NCBI GenBank assembly: GCA_005880605.1
Contig: VBIS01000143.1
Coordinates: 1 to 12,018 of the forward strand
DNA length: 12,018 nucleotides
Source of the DNA: Chloroflexota bacterium
GTDB taxonomy: Bacteria; Chloroflexota; Dormibacteria; CF-121
Reading direction: 5' to 3'
Shown here: positions 5,854 to 12,018 of the stretch, one piece after another
How the letters are laid out: each line of letters starts with the position of its first letter
How positions within the stretch are numbered: the first letter of the stretch is position 1
The notes under the pieces: generated by a model
The model's input: only the letters and a program-made list of their open reading frames with translations
What the model was told of the DNA's origin: nothing
The model's database searches: none
Made by a program: the position numbers and the translations under genes

Positions 5854-6255
5854 ATGTTTAAACCACTACGTGCGGCGGCGGCGCTTCCGGCGCAGGATAT
5901 GGCTCGGGCGAAGGCCTTCTATCGGGACAAACTGGGGTTGACGCCGACCATGGAGGACCCGAGCGGGATGATGTATGCGTTGGCGGGGGGCACCGGTTTC
6001 GGGGTGTTTCCCAGCAGCGGCAAGCCGTCCGGGACGCATACCCAAATGGGGATCGAGGTCGATGATGTCGAAGGCGCCGTGAAGGACCTTCAGGCGAAGG
6101 GTGTCAAGTTCGAAGACTATGACGTGCCCGGACTCAAGACCGTCAATGGGATCGCAGAGCTTGGGGGTTCAAAGCTCGCGTGGTTCAAGGACTCCGAAGG
6201 CAACCTGATTGTCATCAGCCTTCCGGTGCCGGTGGCCGCGCAGGCGCGCTCCTGA
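5854..6255 (+). CDS. VOC-superfamily (glyoxalase/bleomycin-resistance fold) protein
   Basis: This 133-residue protein is a single vicinal-oxygen-chelate module pair. The first half has ALPAQDMARAKAFYRDKLGL and GTGFGVFPS. The second has HTQMGIEVDDVEGAVKDLQAKGV and the typical ending AWFKDSEGNLIVIS. The usual metal-binding His/Glu residues of glyoxalase I are not apparent at the start of strand 1 or in the final strand, so a non-metal or altered role is possible and the substrate is unknown. AGGAGG lies six bases before the ATG. It diverges from the frameshifted TetR gene across 63 bp containing an operator-like repeat, which suggests TetR control. A strong hairpin follows the stop. Confidence 0.87.
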   Translation: MFKPLRAAAALPAQDMARAKAFYRDKLGLTPTMEDPSGMMYALAGGTGFGVFPSSGKPSGTHTQMGIEVDDVEGAVKDLQAKGVKFEDYDVPGLKTVNGIAELGGSKLAWFKDSEGNLIVISLPVPVAAQARS

Positions 6256-6264
6256 TCTAGAAGG

Positions 6265-6294
6265 GATCGGCCGGCTCCGTTGAGTCGGCCGATC
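6265..6294. terminator. Strong hairpin between convergent genes, probable bidirectional terminator
   Basis: GATCGGCCGGCTC and GAGTCGGCCGATC form a 13-bp stem with one G-U pair and a CGTT loop. The hairpin sits 10 bp after the VOC stop and 6 bp before the end of the opposing PPOX gene. No T-run follows, as is common in high-GC genomes. Confidence 0.68.
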
Positions 6295-6300
6295 GCCTGG

Positions 6301-6759
6301 TCATTGCCGTTCGAGTTTTTTGGTCCCCCCTCCCGGATGCCATGACTCGACGACCAGCCGGTCGCCCGCGTCATTCAGATAGGTGAGCACCGCCTCGGTG
6401 ATGTCGACACGGAAGCGCCGGCCGCCCGCGACGGGTGTCTGCGGGAAGGCGACCTCGAGCGCGTAACCGGCGAGCTTCGCCTCGCCGGCCCAACCGCGAG
6501 GATTGTCGGGAGGAGGATCCTCCGTTGGGCTGTGCACAGCCAGGCGCGGATCACGCTCGAGGTCGTGCAGTTTCAATGAGCCTGGCATCATCCCCAGGTA
6601 CAGCTCCCCATCTGCGAAGTCGACCTCGATGCCGCTGATTCGTGGTGAACCATCCTTACGTAGCGTTGCGAGCGTCTTGTGTTTGCGAATGCCGAATCGT
6701 TCCTCGACCCGGCGCGCGAGGGCCGGTTCGGCGGAGGCGAATTCGCTCCAGCGCGCCAT
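6301..6759 (-). CDS. PPOX-fold (pyridoxamine 5'-phosphate oxidase-like) flavin/F420-binding protein
   Basis: The 152-residue protein belongs to the split-barrel PPOX-like family. It shows FGIRKHKTLATLRKDGSPRISGIEVDFADGELYLGMMPGSLKLHDLERDPRLAVHSPTED (about 22-80), the usual beta-barrel and cofactor-facing region, then the AKLAGYALEV strand (94-103). Family members bind FMN, F420 or heme; the reaction here is unknown. An in-frame GTG exists six codons earlier (6777). I chose the ATG at 6759 because its bases overlap the TGA of the upstream gene (TGATG), a standard coupled start, and because homologues begin with MARW-like residues. It forms a two-gene unit with the 277-residue protein. Confidence 0.86.
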   Translation of the reverse strand: MARWSEFASAEPALARRVEERFGIRKHKTLATLRKDGSPRISGIEVDFADGELYLGMMPGSLKLHDLERDPRLAVHSPTEDPPPDNPRGWAGEAKLAGYALEVAFPQTPVAGGRRFRVDITEAVLTYLNDAGDRLVVESWHPGGGTKKLERQ

Positions 6760-7592
6760 CAATCCGCGCCGAACCACTGGCGCCGCATGGGGTAGAGGTA
6801 GCGATCGGTCAGGAAGTTCAAGACCCGGCGGGCGACGGCAAAATTCTCACTGACGTCGGCGAGCACGCCGGCGAGCGGCGCGCTGCGATCCGCGCCTTGC
6901 CGGGCGATCCGGTAGGCGCGCCGTCCGAGCTGCTCGAGGAGCCAGATTCCATCGCGGCCCTCAGCCTGTTCCCGCTCAGCCGGCGGCAATGCCCGCTCCA
7001 ATCCCCGGCGCTCGCGATCCGGGACCAGCCGCTCGGCGGCGTAATCAGGAAAGATGCCGGTCAGGAAGAGCGACAGGTCGCCCAGCCGGCGGTAAACCGA
7101 GGGCCGCTCGGCCTCTGGAACCAGCTCCGCCAGCTCGATCAGCCGTATGGGATCGAGCTCACTGAAACGCCGGCGCCGCCAGCCCCGGCTGGTCCTCACG
7201 AGCATGCTGCCGCTGGCCACGTTCGTGTACGAGGCCAGCAGCTGGACGAGGAAAAAGCGTCGTAGTGGGTCGGCGCCGAAGTCTTTGAGACCGGCCGTAT
7301 CGAAGACCGGCACGCGCTGCCGCGGCCCAACCCATTCGTCGACGAAGGATGCCTGGCTGAGGTCACGGACGACGCGATGGATCAACACGGCGAAGATGAG
7401 AAATGGCGTGCCTCGGAGTAGCGGGTCTCGACCAGGCACGCTGAAGAGCTGCCGGAAGGTGGTCGGACTGTCGATCAGCGCCTCGAGGCGGGCGGGATCG
7501 CGCCGCGCGTCGTCCCGGGCGTCCGCCGCCGAGGCGAGCAGCCCGAGATCGGAATCTGACAGTTGCTCGAGATAGAGCGAACCGACCATCAT
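6759..7592 (-). CDS. Conserved-looking protein of unknown function, 277 residues
   Basis: I do not recognise this protein. It is soluble-looking, rich in Arg, Leu and Asp, mostly helical in appearance, and has one hydrophobic patch (GTPFLIFAVLIHRVV, 61-75) too short and polar-ended to be a clear membrane helix. There is no signal peptide or obvious catalytic motif. The C-terminal part (SENFAVARRVLNFLTDRYLYPMRRQWFG) looks like an amphipathic helical bundle. It starts at the first of two adjacent ATGs (7592 or 7589); no good ribosome site precedes either, so a short-leader transcript is possible. It is coupled to the PPOX-fold gene by a one-base TGATG overlap and divergent from the four-cysteine gene, a context that hints at a redox role but does not prove one. 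Confidence 0.72.
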   Translation of the reverse strand: MMVGSLYLEQLSDSDLGLLASAADARDDARRDPARLEALIDSPTTFRQLFSVPGRDPLLRGTPFLIFAVLIHRVVRDLSQASFVDEWVGPRQRVPVFDTAGLKDFGADPLRRFFLVQLLASYTNVASGSMLVRTSRGWRRRRFSELDPIRLIELAELVPEAERPSVYRRLGDLSLFLTGIFPDYAAERLVPDRERRGLERALPPAEREQAEGRDGIWLLEQLGRRAYRIARQGADRSAPLAGVLADVSENFAVARRVLNFLTDRYLYPMRRQWFGAD

Positions 7593-7646
7593 CTATATCA
7601 TCGGAGATAGCAGCTGCGCGGCCCCGGCGTGGAAAGGCCGCGGCAC

Positions 7647-8285
7647 ATGACTCATCCGGATGACGAGTGTCCCTATCCGAGACCGTTTCCCGCGGACTTC
7701 AAAAGCTGCCCTGCCTACCAGTCCCGCCAGTTCATTCCGTTGGACACGATGTACCAGCCCCTCGAACCGGTGCTGACCTGCCGTCATCTCGAAACGCGGG
7801 CGATGACGCAGCGTCACCGTTGGTACGCCGCCTGCGCGCTGGGCGACGCTGAAGCGCGCAGTCGCTGGGTCCGCGACGTCGGGGTCACACGTCTGGAACG
7901 GATTCGGGCCGTGCAGCGCGAGCTTGCCGGCGTCCTTGCCCCATTTACCACCCGCTTGTGGGAGTTCAAAGGCCAACAATTGCTGGCGCTTCGTGATGGC
8001 AAGGATTCCGAACCGGCGACCATTGAGCTTCGCCGCCTCGGGGCCCAGATGACAGAGGTGCTCTCGAGCTTCGTCAAAGGGCACAGCCAGGCGTTCGCCG
8101 CTATCGAGATGCCGGCGGACGCCACCTTGCAACTGGTTCGAGCCGCGATCGAGCGATTCGTCGACACGCATTTCGCGACCGAGGTCAGTCTCGAGGTGCC
8201 CGACGACCTTCTGAAGCGGTTTCCTGAGCCGGTTCAAAGCTTCTTCCGGCCGCCGGTGCCAAAGCAGCCCGACCCGACAGGCTAG
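7647..8285 (+). CDS. Four-cysteine protein of unknown function
   Basis: This 212-residue protein has an N-terminal module with four cysteines (Cys8, Cys21, Cys45, Cys63) and His47 in CRHLE. The pattern CPYPRPFPADFKSCPAY, then IPLDTMYQPLEPVLTCRHLE, then RWYAACALGDA, looks like a small metal-binding or redox module. The rest (about 70-200) is helical and charged (RLERIRAVQRELAGVLAPFTTRLWEFKGQQLLALRDG), resembling a four-helix bundle. No membrane segment is seen. The in-frame GTG at 7629 is a possible earlier start; the ATG is preferred because the Cys module begins just after it. Its TAG shares the palindromic CTAG with the stop of the converging SRPBCC gene. I know of no assigned function, and metal binding is an inference. 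Confidence 0.72.
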   Translation: MTHPDDECPYPRPFPADFKSCPAYQSRQFIPLDTMYQPLEPVLTCRHLETRAMTQRHRWYAACALGDAEARSRWVRDVGVTRLERIRAVQRELAGVLAPFTTRLWEFKGQQLLALRDGKDSEPATIELRRLGAQMTEVLSSFVKGHSQAFAAIEMPADATLQLVRAAIERFVDTHFATEVSLEVPDDLLKRFPEPVQSFFRPPVPKQPDPTG

Positions 8286-8713
8286 GTTCGGCCCTCGCTC
8301 GCCTCGGCCTTGCTGGCGAGGCCTTGCAATAACGCCGGGAAGGTGTTCGCGATCTGGGAGCCCATCATTCCACCCAGCACTCCGCCAAGTGGGCCGCCGA
8401 CGCGGATGGCCTGGCTGATGGTCGTCTTGCCGGCCGCGCCGGCTACGACCTGGCATTCGAAGGCAAACCGCGTCAGCGGGATGACGGTCGTTTCCAAGCG
8501 GAACGAGCGCCCCGGCACCACCTCAGTCAGTTGAACCTGACGGGTCCCTTGCTTGGTCTTCATCGTGCCGGAGGTGCCCGCGGCGAACGGTCCATCGAGG
8601 GTCATCGACTGCACGTCCGGATTCCATTGTGGCCAGGTCGTCGTATCCGACCAGACCCTCCACACGGCAGCCGGACTCGCACTGGTTTCGACCGAGCGCT
8701 GGTTATCCGCCAT
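8282..8713 (-). CDS. SRPBCC/START-like ligand-binding protein
   Basis: The 143-residue protein has the helix-grip (polyketide cyclase/dehydrase-like) pattern. It starts with SVETSASPAAVWRVWSDTTTWPQWNPDV, a hallmark of the SRPBCC superfamily, followed by strands GTMKTKQGTRQVQLTEVVPGRSFRLET and a long C-terminal helix that closes the cavity. The C-terminal part is unusually Gly/Met-rich (GGPLGGVLGGMMG). It binds a small hydrophobic ligand in known members; the ligand here is unknown. GAGGAGGA precedes the ATG with seven bases' spacing, inside the end of the permease gene. The two genes overlap by 11 bp, so they are one transcription unit. Its stop overlaps that of the converging four-cysteine gene in CTAG. 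Confidence 0.86.
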   Translation of the reverse strand: MADNQRSVETSASPAAVWRVWSDTTTWPQWNPDVQSMTLDGPFAAGTSGTMKTKQGTRQVQLTEVVPGRSFRLETTVIPLTRFAFECQVVAGAAGKTTISQAIRVGGPLGGVLGGMMGSQIANTFPALLQGLASKAEASEGRT

Positions 8714-10073
8714 TCCCCGTCCTCCTCGTCGTCAGAGTTGCGGCGCGACGCCGACTGAGAACTACGTATATCACGCCGGCAACGAGGAAGCCGATGAAAT
8801 AGCCGAAATCCGCCCCCCCGAACAGGGAGGCGAGCGGTCCCGTGTAGAACGCCTCGGACATGAATGGGATGGAAACCACCAGGCCTATGAAGAAGGCGAT
8901 GAGACCGTTGCGGTTCCAGGGAGGCGCCTCGCTGAAGCCCATGGGCTCGCGGTGCTTTAACAAGTAAAAGTCGATCAACACGACGGCCAGCCAGGGCATG
9001 ATCCAGTAGTCCAGCACGATAAGAAAGTTCTGGTAGTTCTTGGTGAAGTTCTGGTACCCGATCAAGGCGACCATGAACGCCAGAGCGCCGCCCACAACCG
9101 CGAGCTGCCAGCGCGGCAGGCGGATATCGAGGACTTTTGCAGAGATGGTGTTGGAGTAGAGATTGAGCACGTTGGCGGTGGTCGCTCCGAGGATCACCGC
9201 CACCACGGCAAAGGCGCCGAAGCCGCCCATCGCCGTCTTGAGCGCTTCGATCGGCGTCGCGGCGCCCGGCGCCAGGATCGCGACCAGCACGCCGACCACC
9301 TCCGTCAGGAAGGAGGCGACAACCGCGCCGATGAAGACGTAGATGGCGATGTACGACCGAGAGGTGATCTCCGGCAAGTAGCGAGAGTAGTCGGACGCGT
9401 AGGGCGACCAGCTCATGATGTAGGAGAAGGAGACCGCCAGCACGATCGCGAACAGGGATAGTGTGCTGCCGACCGGCTTTGGATGCCAGGCCGCAAGCGT
9501 CGACCCATGGGTCAGCGCGATCACAGTCGCGATGGTGAAGAGGACGCCGAGGATGAGGGCCATGTAGCGTTCGAAGGCTTGGATCAGGTTGTGGCCGTAG
9601 ATGACGAGCAGCGTCTGCACCACGACGAGGATTGCGGCGGCGACGACGAACGGGATTCCTGGGATGAGCAACTGAATCGCAAAGCTGCCGAGGATCGTGT
9701 TGACGGTGAACCAGCCCGCCGTGCTCAGCCAGTTCAGCGCCGCCGGGATGTAACCGCCCACCCGGCCGAAGGGGCGGCGACCGATAAACATCTGCGGATA
9801 GCCGGCGGCGGGGCCCATGGCAGCGGACCAGGCGAGCACCAGTCCGCCGAGGATGTTGCCTAGAGCCAGCGCGATGATGGTTGGCCACACAGCGAGGCCA
9901 AGAACTCGCACAGGCAGAAAGCCAATCGCATAATCGGCAATCGTCAGATTGGCTGCTAGCCAGAGCCACAACAATTGGCGGCTGTGACCGTGCCGGTCGG
10001 CGAAGGGAATGTGCTCGATGGAATAGGGCTCTGGAACCGCAACCCGATCTCCGTAGCGAGCAGACTCAACCAC
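8703..10073 (-). CDS. NCS1-family nucleobase:cation symporter (cytosine/purine permease type)
   Basis: This is a polytopic inner-membrane transporter of about 456 residues with around twelve hydrophobic helices. It has NCS1 signatures: the SIEHIPFADRHG lead-in, NWLSTAGWFTVNT in helix 3 (Trp116/Trp122 and Asn126 by numbering from TTG 10076), SWSPYASDYSRYLP in helix 6, and ATTANVLNLYSNT in helix 8. These correspond to substrate-contact regions in Mhp1/CodB-type proteins. Nucleobases or related ring compounds are likely substrates; the exact one is unknown. The start is uncertain between TTG 10076 and GTG 10073, because a TAG precedes both. I chose GTG because a TACGCT -10-like box ends seven bases before it, which would give a leaderless message. 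It overlaps the SRPBCC gene by 11 bp. Confidence 0.88.
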   Translation of the reverse strand: MVESARYGDRVAVPEPYSIEHIPFADRHGHSRQLLWLWLAANLTIADYAIGFLPVRVLGLAVWPTIIALALGNILGGLVLAWSAAMGPAAGYPQMFIGRRPFGRVGGYIPAALNWLSTAGWFTVNTILGSFAIQLLIPGIPFVVAAAILVVVQTLLVIYGHNLIQAFERYMALILGVLFTIATVIALTHGSTLAAWHPKPVGSTLSLFAIVLAVSFSYIMSWSPYASDYSRYLPEITSRSYIAIYVFIGAVVASFLTEVVGVLVAILAPGAATPIEALKTAMGGFGAFAVVAVILGATTANVLNLYSNTISAKVLDIRLPRWQLAVVGGALAFMVALIGYQNFTKNYQNFLIVLDYWIMPWLAVVLIDFYLLKHREPMGFSEAPPWNRNGLIAFFIGLVVSIPFMSEAFYTGPLASLFGGADFGYFIGFLVAGVIYVVLSRRRAATLTTRRTGNGG

Positions 10074-10080
10074 CAACTAA

Positions 10081-10086
10081 AGCGTA
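10081..10086 (-). promoter_or_regulatory. Candidate -10 box giving a leaderless permease transcript
   Basis: On the minus strand TACGCT (TANNNT type) ends seven bases before the GTG at 10073, with no Shine-Dalgarno between. This spacing fits leaderless starts seen in several high-GC phyla. No good -35 is visible. Confidence 0.35.
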
Positions 10087-10289
10087 ACAAGCGGGTCGAC
10101 GAGCCTAAACAACATCGCCGACCGGATGACTTAGAGGGGACCGACCACTCCAATCACGTCGGCGTTCGCAAAGAAACGGATGTTGCGGCTAGATATCGTC
10201 GCCGCGGCGAGGAGGGCGCCGGAGACCATCCGGCGGAGCGCGCTTTGCTTCAACGCCGCTTGTCCTGAGCCGCTCGGCGCAACAGGGGC

Positions 10290-10319
10290 TTGGCTGCGTG
10301 CGCAACGGTGGCATACGAT
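10290..10319 (+). promoter_or_regulatory. Candidate promoter of the psiE-like/glycosylase/GH15 unit
   Basis: TTGGCT (10290-10295) and TACGAT (10314-10319), each matching four of six consensus bases, are 18 bp apart upstream of the possible starts at 10333 and 10360. The stretch 10077-10332 otherwise shows nothing I can support as a gene. Confidence 0.35.
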
Positions 10320-10359
10320 GCTCGGCAGAGCGATGTCGAGCCAGAGACCAGGTTACGCG

Positions 10360-10767
10360 ATGAAGAGCCCTCGGAGCCGTACGCACGGTCTGGTGGCACG
10401 CGCCATCGACCAGGTTGAAGATGGCATCTATATCGTCGTGGCGGTCCTGCTCGTGGTGGCGGGGCTGTTCGCGCTGTGGGGCGCTGTCAACCGGCTGGTC
10501 AGCGACGTCCAGCACAATAACCAAGCCGTCGCCGTTGTCACCGACCTCCTCGACAACGGGCTCATCCTCTTCATCATCGCGGAGTTGCTCCACACAGTTC
10601 GAGTCACGATCCAGGAACGTCCGCTCGTGGTCGAACCGTTTCTCATCGTTGCGCTCATTGCCGGCGTCCGATCACGATCGCCCTTGTCCTCTGGCATCGC
10701 TTCCATATCCAGCCCGCCGCCGGCAAGTAAAGTCGCGAGCCGAATCAGTGGGCCCGGCAAGTTTTGA
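10360..10767 (+). CDS. PsiE-family membrane protein with a damaged C-terminus
   Basis: The N-terminal 104 residues match the phosphate-starvation-inducible PsiE-like family: VEDGIYIVVAVLLVVAGLFALWGAV (helix 1), VTDLLDNGLILFIIAELLHTVRV (helix 2), and RPLVVEPFLIVALIAGVR (helix 3). After IAGVR (codon ending at 10671) the frame becomes Ser/Pro-rich and non-homologous, to a stop at 10767. In the frame that includes 10665-10667, ITIALVLWHRFHIQPAAGK ends at a TAA (10728-10730) and resembles the family's last helix. A deletion with frameshift therefore probably removed the loop and part of helix 4. The restored end falls 17 bp before the next gene's GTG, whereas the frame as read overlaps that gene by 20 bp. 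The start could also be the ATG at 10333. PsiE's biochemical role is unknown. Confidence 0.7.
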   Translation: MKSPRSRTHGLVARAIDQVEDGIYIVVAVLLVVAGLFALWGAVNRLVSDVQHNNQAVAVVTDLLDNGLILFIIAELLHTVRVTIQERPLVVEPFLIVALIAGVRSRSPLSSGIASISSPPPASKVASRISGPGKF

Positions 10768-11656
10768 ACTGGTCACGCGCGGGCCATTCGATCTCGAGAG
10801 CGAAACGAGTCGCTTCGGAGGATGGCCAAAGTTGGGTGACGGGATCGTCATGGCGTTTCCGGTCGAAGGTTGGAACACCTCGGCCGCAGTCGTCGTGCGC
10901 CAGTCCGGTGACACGATCACTGGTGACGTTCACGGCATCGGTGACGCAAATGGCGAACGAGCCTGGCAGCAGGCCCTGGCTACCCTCTCGCTCGATGTCG
11001 ACGGTAGCGGATTCCCGGCCGTCGGGCGTCGCGACCCCATCATCGGCCGCCTGCAGGCCGAGTACCACTATCTGCGGCCGGTGCTCTTTCATTCGCCATA
11101 CGAGGCGGCCTGCGCTTTCGTCATCGGCCACCGCATCACGATCCTCCAGACGCGCAGCATCCGGCAGCGGATGGCCGAGGATTTTGGCGCCACGATCGAG
11201 GTCGATGGCACCGCCTTTCACGCATTTCCTGATCCGCAGGCGTTGCTTCGGGTCGAAGTGTTCCCCGGCGTGGCGCCGGTCAAGATCGAGCGCCTCCACC
11301 ATGTCGCCCGAGCCGCGCTGGAAGGGACGCTGGATCGAGCGCGGCTCCGATCGTTGCCGGAGGCGGATGCGTTAACGCAACTACGCACCCTTCCAGGGAT
11401 CGGCGAATTCTTCGCGCAGGGCATCCTGATGCGCGGCGCCGGCCTGGTGGACGCGGTCACGGAGGACGATCTGACGCCGCGAGCGATCCAGTTGCTCTAC
11501 CGGCTCGCCGACCGACCCGAGCCGGCCGCCGTCCGAAAACGCGCCGAAGCGTGGCGGCCGTATCGGATGTGGGCCGCGGTGCTACTCAACATCTGGGTAC
11601 GCAGCCAGCCACCCGAGATCCGAGGTCCACGCCAGGTCCGTAGCCGACGCAAGTGA
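10748..11656 (+). CDS. AlkA-type DNA-3-methyladenine glycosylase (HhH-GPD)
   Basis: This 302-residue base-excision-repair enzyme removes alkylated purines. The N-terminal beta-rich domain begins FELVTRGPFDLESETSRFGGWP, as in AlkA-2-type proteins. The central helices (about 105-200) lead to the helix-hairpin-helix LRTLPGIGEFFAQGILMRG (212-230) and the segment LVDAVTEDDL with the expected catalytic Asp241. The GTG at 10748 is preferred because the family's N-terminal domain starts right after it. The long open frame upstream (from 10415) is antisense-like noise through the psiE-like gene and has no homology. No strong ribosome site is seen. The stop overlaps the GTG of the GH15 gene (GTGA), indicating coupling of a repair gene to a carbohydrate enzyme, which looks functionally incidental. 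Confidence 0.9.
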   Translation: MGPASFELVTRGPFDLESETSRFGGWPKLGDGIVMAFPVEGWNTSAAVVVRQSGDTITGDVHGIGDANGERAWQQALATLSLDVDGSGFPAVGRRDPIIGRLQAEYHYLRPVLFHSPYEAACAFVIGHRITILQTRSIRQRMAEDFGATIEVDGTAFHAFPDPQALLRVEVFPGVAPVKIERLHHVARAALEGTLDRARLRSLPEADALTQLRTLPGIGEFFAQGILMRGAGLVDAVTEDDLTPRAIQLLYRLADRPEPAAVRKRAEAWRPYRMWAAVLLNIWVRSQPPEIRGPRQVRSRRK

Positions 11657-12018
11657 GCGATCGAGACCCCCGCTATCCGCCGATCGGTGACTATGGGATG
11701 ATCGGCGACCTTCGGTCCGCGGCACTGATCAGCAAGGCCGGCTCGATCGACTGGATGTGCCTGCCGCGCTTTGACAGTCCGTGGATCTTCGGCCGGTTGC
11801 TCGATTGGGACCATGGCGGTTACTTCGAGCTCTGCCCGCCCGGCGAAGCGCTCGCCTTCCGCCAGTACCGGCGTGACTCCAATGTGATGCAGACCGTCTG
11901 GAGCAGCGACCGCGCCCGGATGCGGGTGGTCGATTGGATGCCGATCGCGATCAAGAGCAAGCGGCGGCGGCCCGCGGACTCGCTGCGCCTGATCCGCATG
12001 ATGCAGCCGATCGCCGGC
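11653..12018 (+). CDS. Glycoside hydrolase family 15-type protein (3' partial)
   Basis: A GTG overlapping the glycosylase stop opens a frame that runs off the window (122 codons seen). Its sequence YPPIGDYGMIGDLRSAALISKAGSIDWMCLPRFDSPWIFGRLLD is the characteristic start of bacterial GH15 proteins (glucoamylase or trehalase type), which continue with the beta-sandwich seen here: YFELCPPG, then YRRDSNVMQTVWSS, then RVVDWMPI. The (alpha/alpha)6 catalytic domain lies beyond the edge, so catalytic residues cannot be checked and the substrate (alpha-glucan versus trehalose) cannot be decided. The GTGA overlap implies translation coupled to the DNA glycosylase. No signal peptide is seen, so it is probably cytoplasmic. 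Confidence 0.92.
   Translation, partial: MSDRDPRYPPIGDYGMIGDLRSAALISKAGSIDWMCLPRFDSPWIFGRLLDWDHGGYFELCPPGEALAFRQYRRDSNVMQTVWSSDRARMRVVDWMPIAIKSKRRRPADSLRLIRMMQPIAG

Noticed and set aside
7593..8456. Minus-strand frame of 287 codons opposite the four-cysteine gene
   Set aside because: No recognisable motif, and it would overlap the SRPBCC gene; the plus-strand frame has a coherent Cys/His pattern and a helical domain.
8602..9969. Long minus-strand frame of 455 codons overlapping the permease
   Set aside because: Same strand, different frame from the NCS1 gene; its translation is Arg/His/Pro-rich noise, whereas the permease frame gives clear membrane helices and family motifs.
10180..10359. 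N-terminal extension of the PsiE-like protein
   Set aside because: The frame is open upstream, but the added residues are Arg/Ala-rich without family similarity, and a candidate promoter (10290-10319) lies inside it.
10415..10747. N-terminal extension of the AlkA-type glycosylase
   Set aside because: The frame is open but reads through the psiE-like gene with Ser/Arg-rich, non-homologous sequence; the glycosylase domain begins right after the GTG at 10748.

Overview
The window looks like a chromosomal segment from a high-GC, soil-type, uncultured-style bacterium. The gene mix is a secreted sedolisin, an F420/deazaflavin-type Ddn-like oxidoreductase, a PPOX-fold protein, a GH15 enzyme, membrane-anchored glycoside hydrolase and LuxR proteins, and several short-leader or leaderless-looking starts. 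This fits Chloroflexota/Dormibacterota-like or actinobacterial relatives. That placement is an inference from gene content only. I see no rRNA, tRNA, CRISPR array, transposase or integrase.

Layout. (1) 1-1147: the C-terminal part of a membrane-anchored GH2 glycosidase, overlapping a small glycine-zipper membrane protein. (2) 1148-3561: a cassette with a secreted sedolisin (minus strand) divergent from a membrane-tethered LuxR regulator (plus strand). It is bracketed by a 140-bp direct repeat of the last third of the small membrane-protein gene. The downstream repeat now forms a 58-codon reading frame whose GTG overlaps the luxR stop. (3) 3655-4665: a secreted class-A beta-lactamase-fold serine hydrolase lacking the deacylation motif. 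(4) 4622-6255: a small regulon of Ddn-like oxidoreductase, TetR regulator and VOC/glyoxalase-fold protein, with three related TCAATCA-type inverted repeats. The tetR is frameshifted exactly at a perfect 21-nt palindrome. (5) 6301-7592: a PPOX-fold protein translationally coupled to an unrecognised 277-aa protein, divergent from (6) an unrecognised four-cysteine protein at 7647-8285. (7) 8282-10073: an SRPBCC protein coupled to an NCS1 nucleobase permease. (8) 10360-12018: a damaged PsiE-family membrane protein, an AlkA-type DNA glycosylase, and the start of a GH15 enzyme overlapping it by GTGA.

How the parts relate. Most of the window is ordinary accessory metabolism in short one- to three-gene units, often with overlapping start and stop codons. 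The best-supported unusual structures are the direct-repeat-bracketed sedolisin/LuxR cassette with its chimeric small ORF, and the TetR operator set with the palindrome-located frameshift. I do not find evidence for a complete new defence or biosynthetic system.
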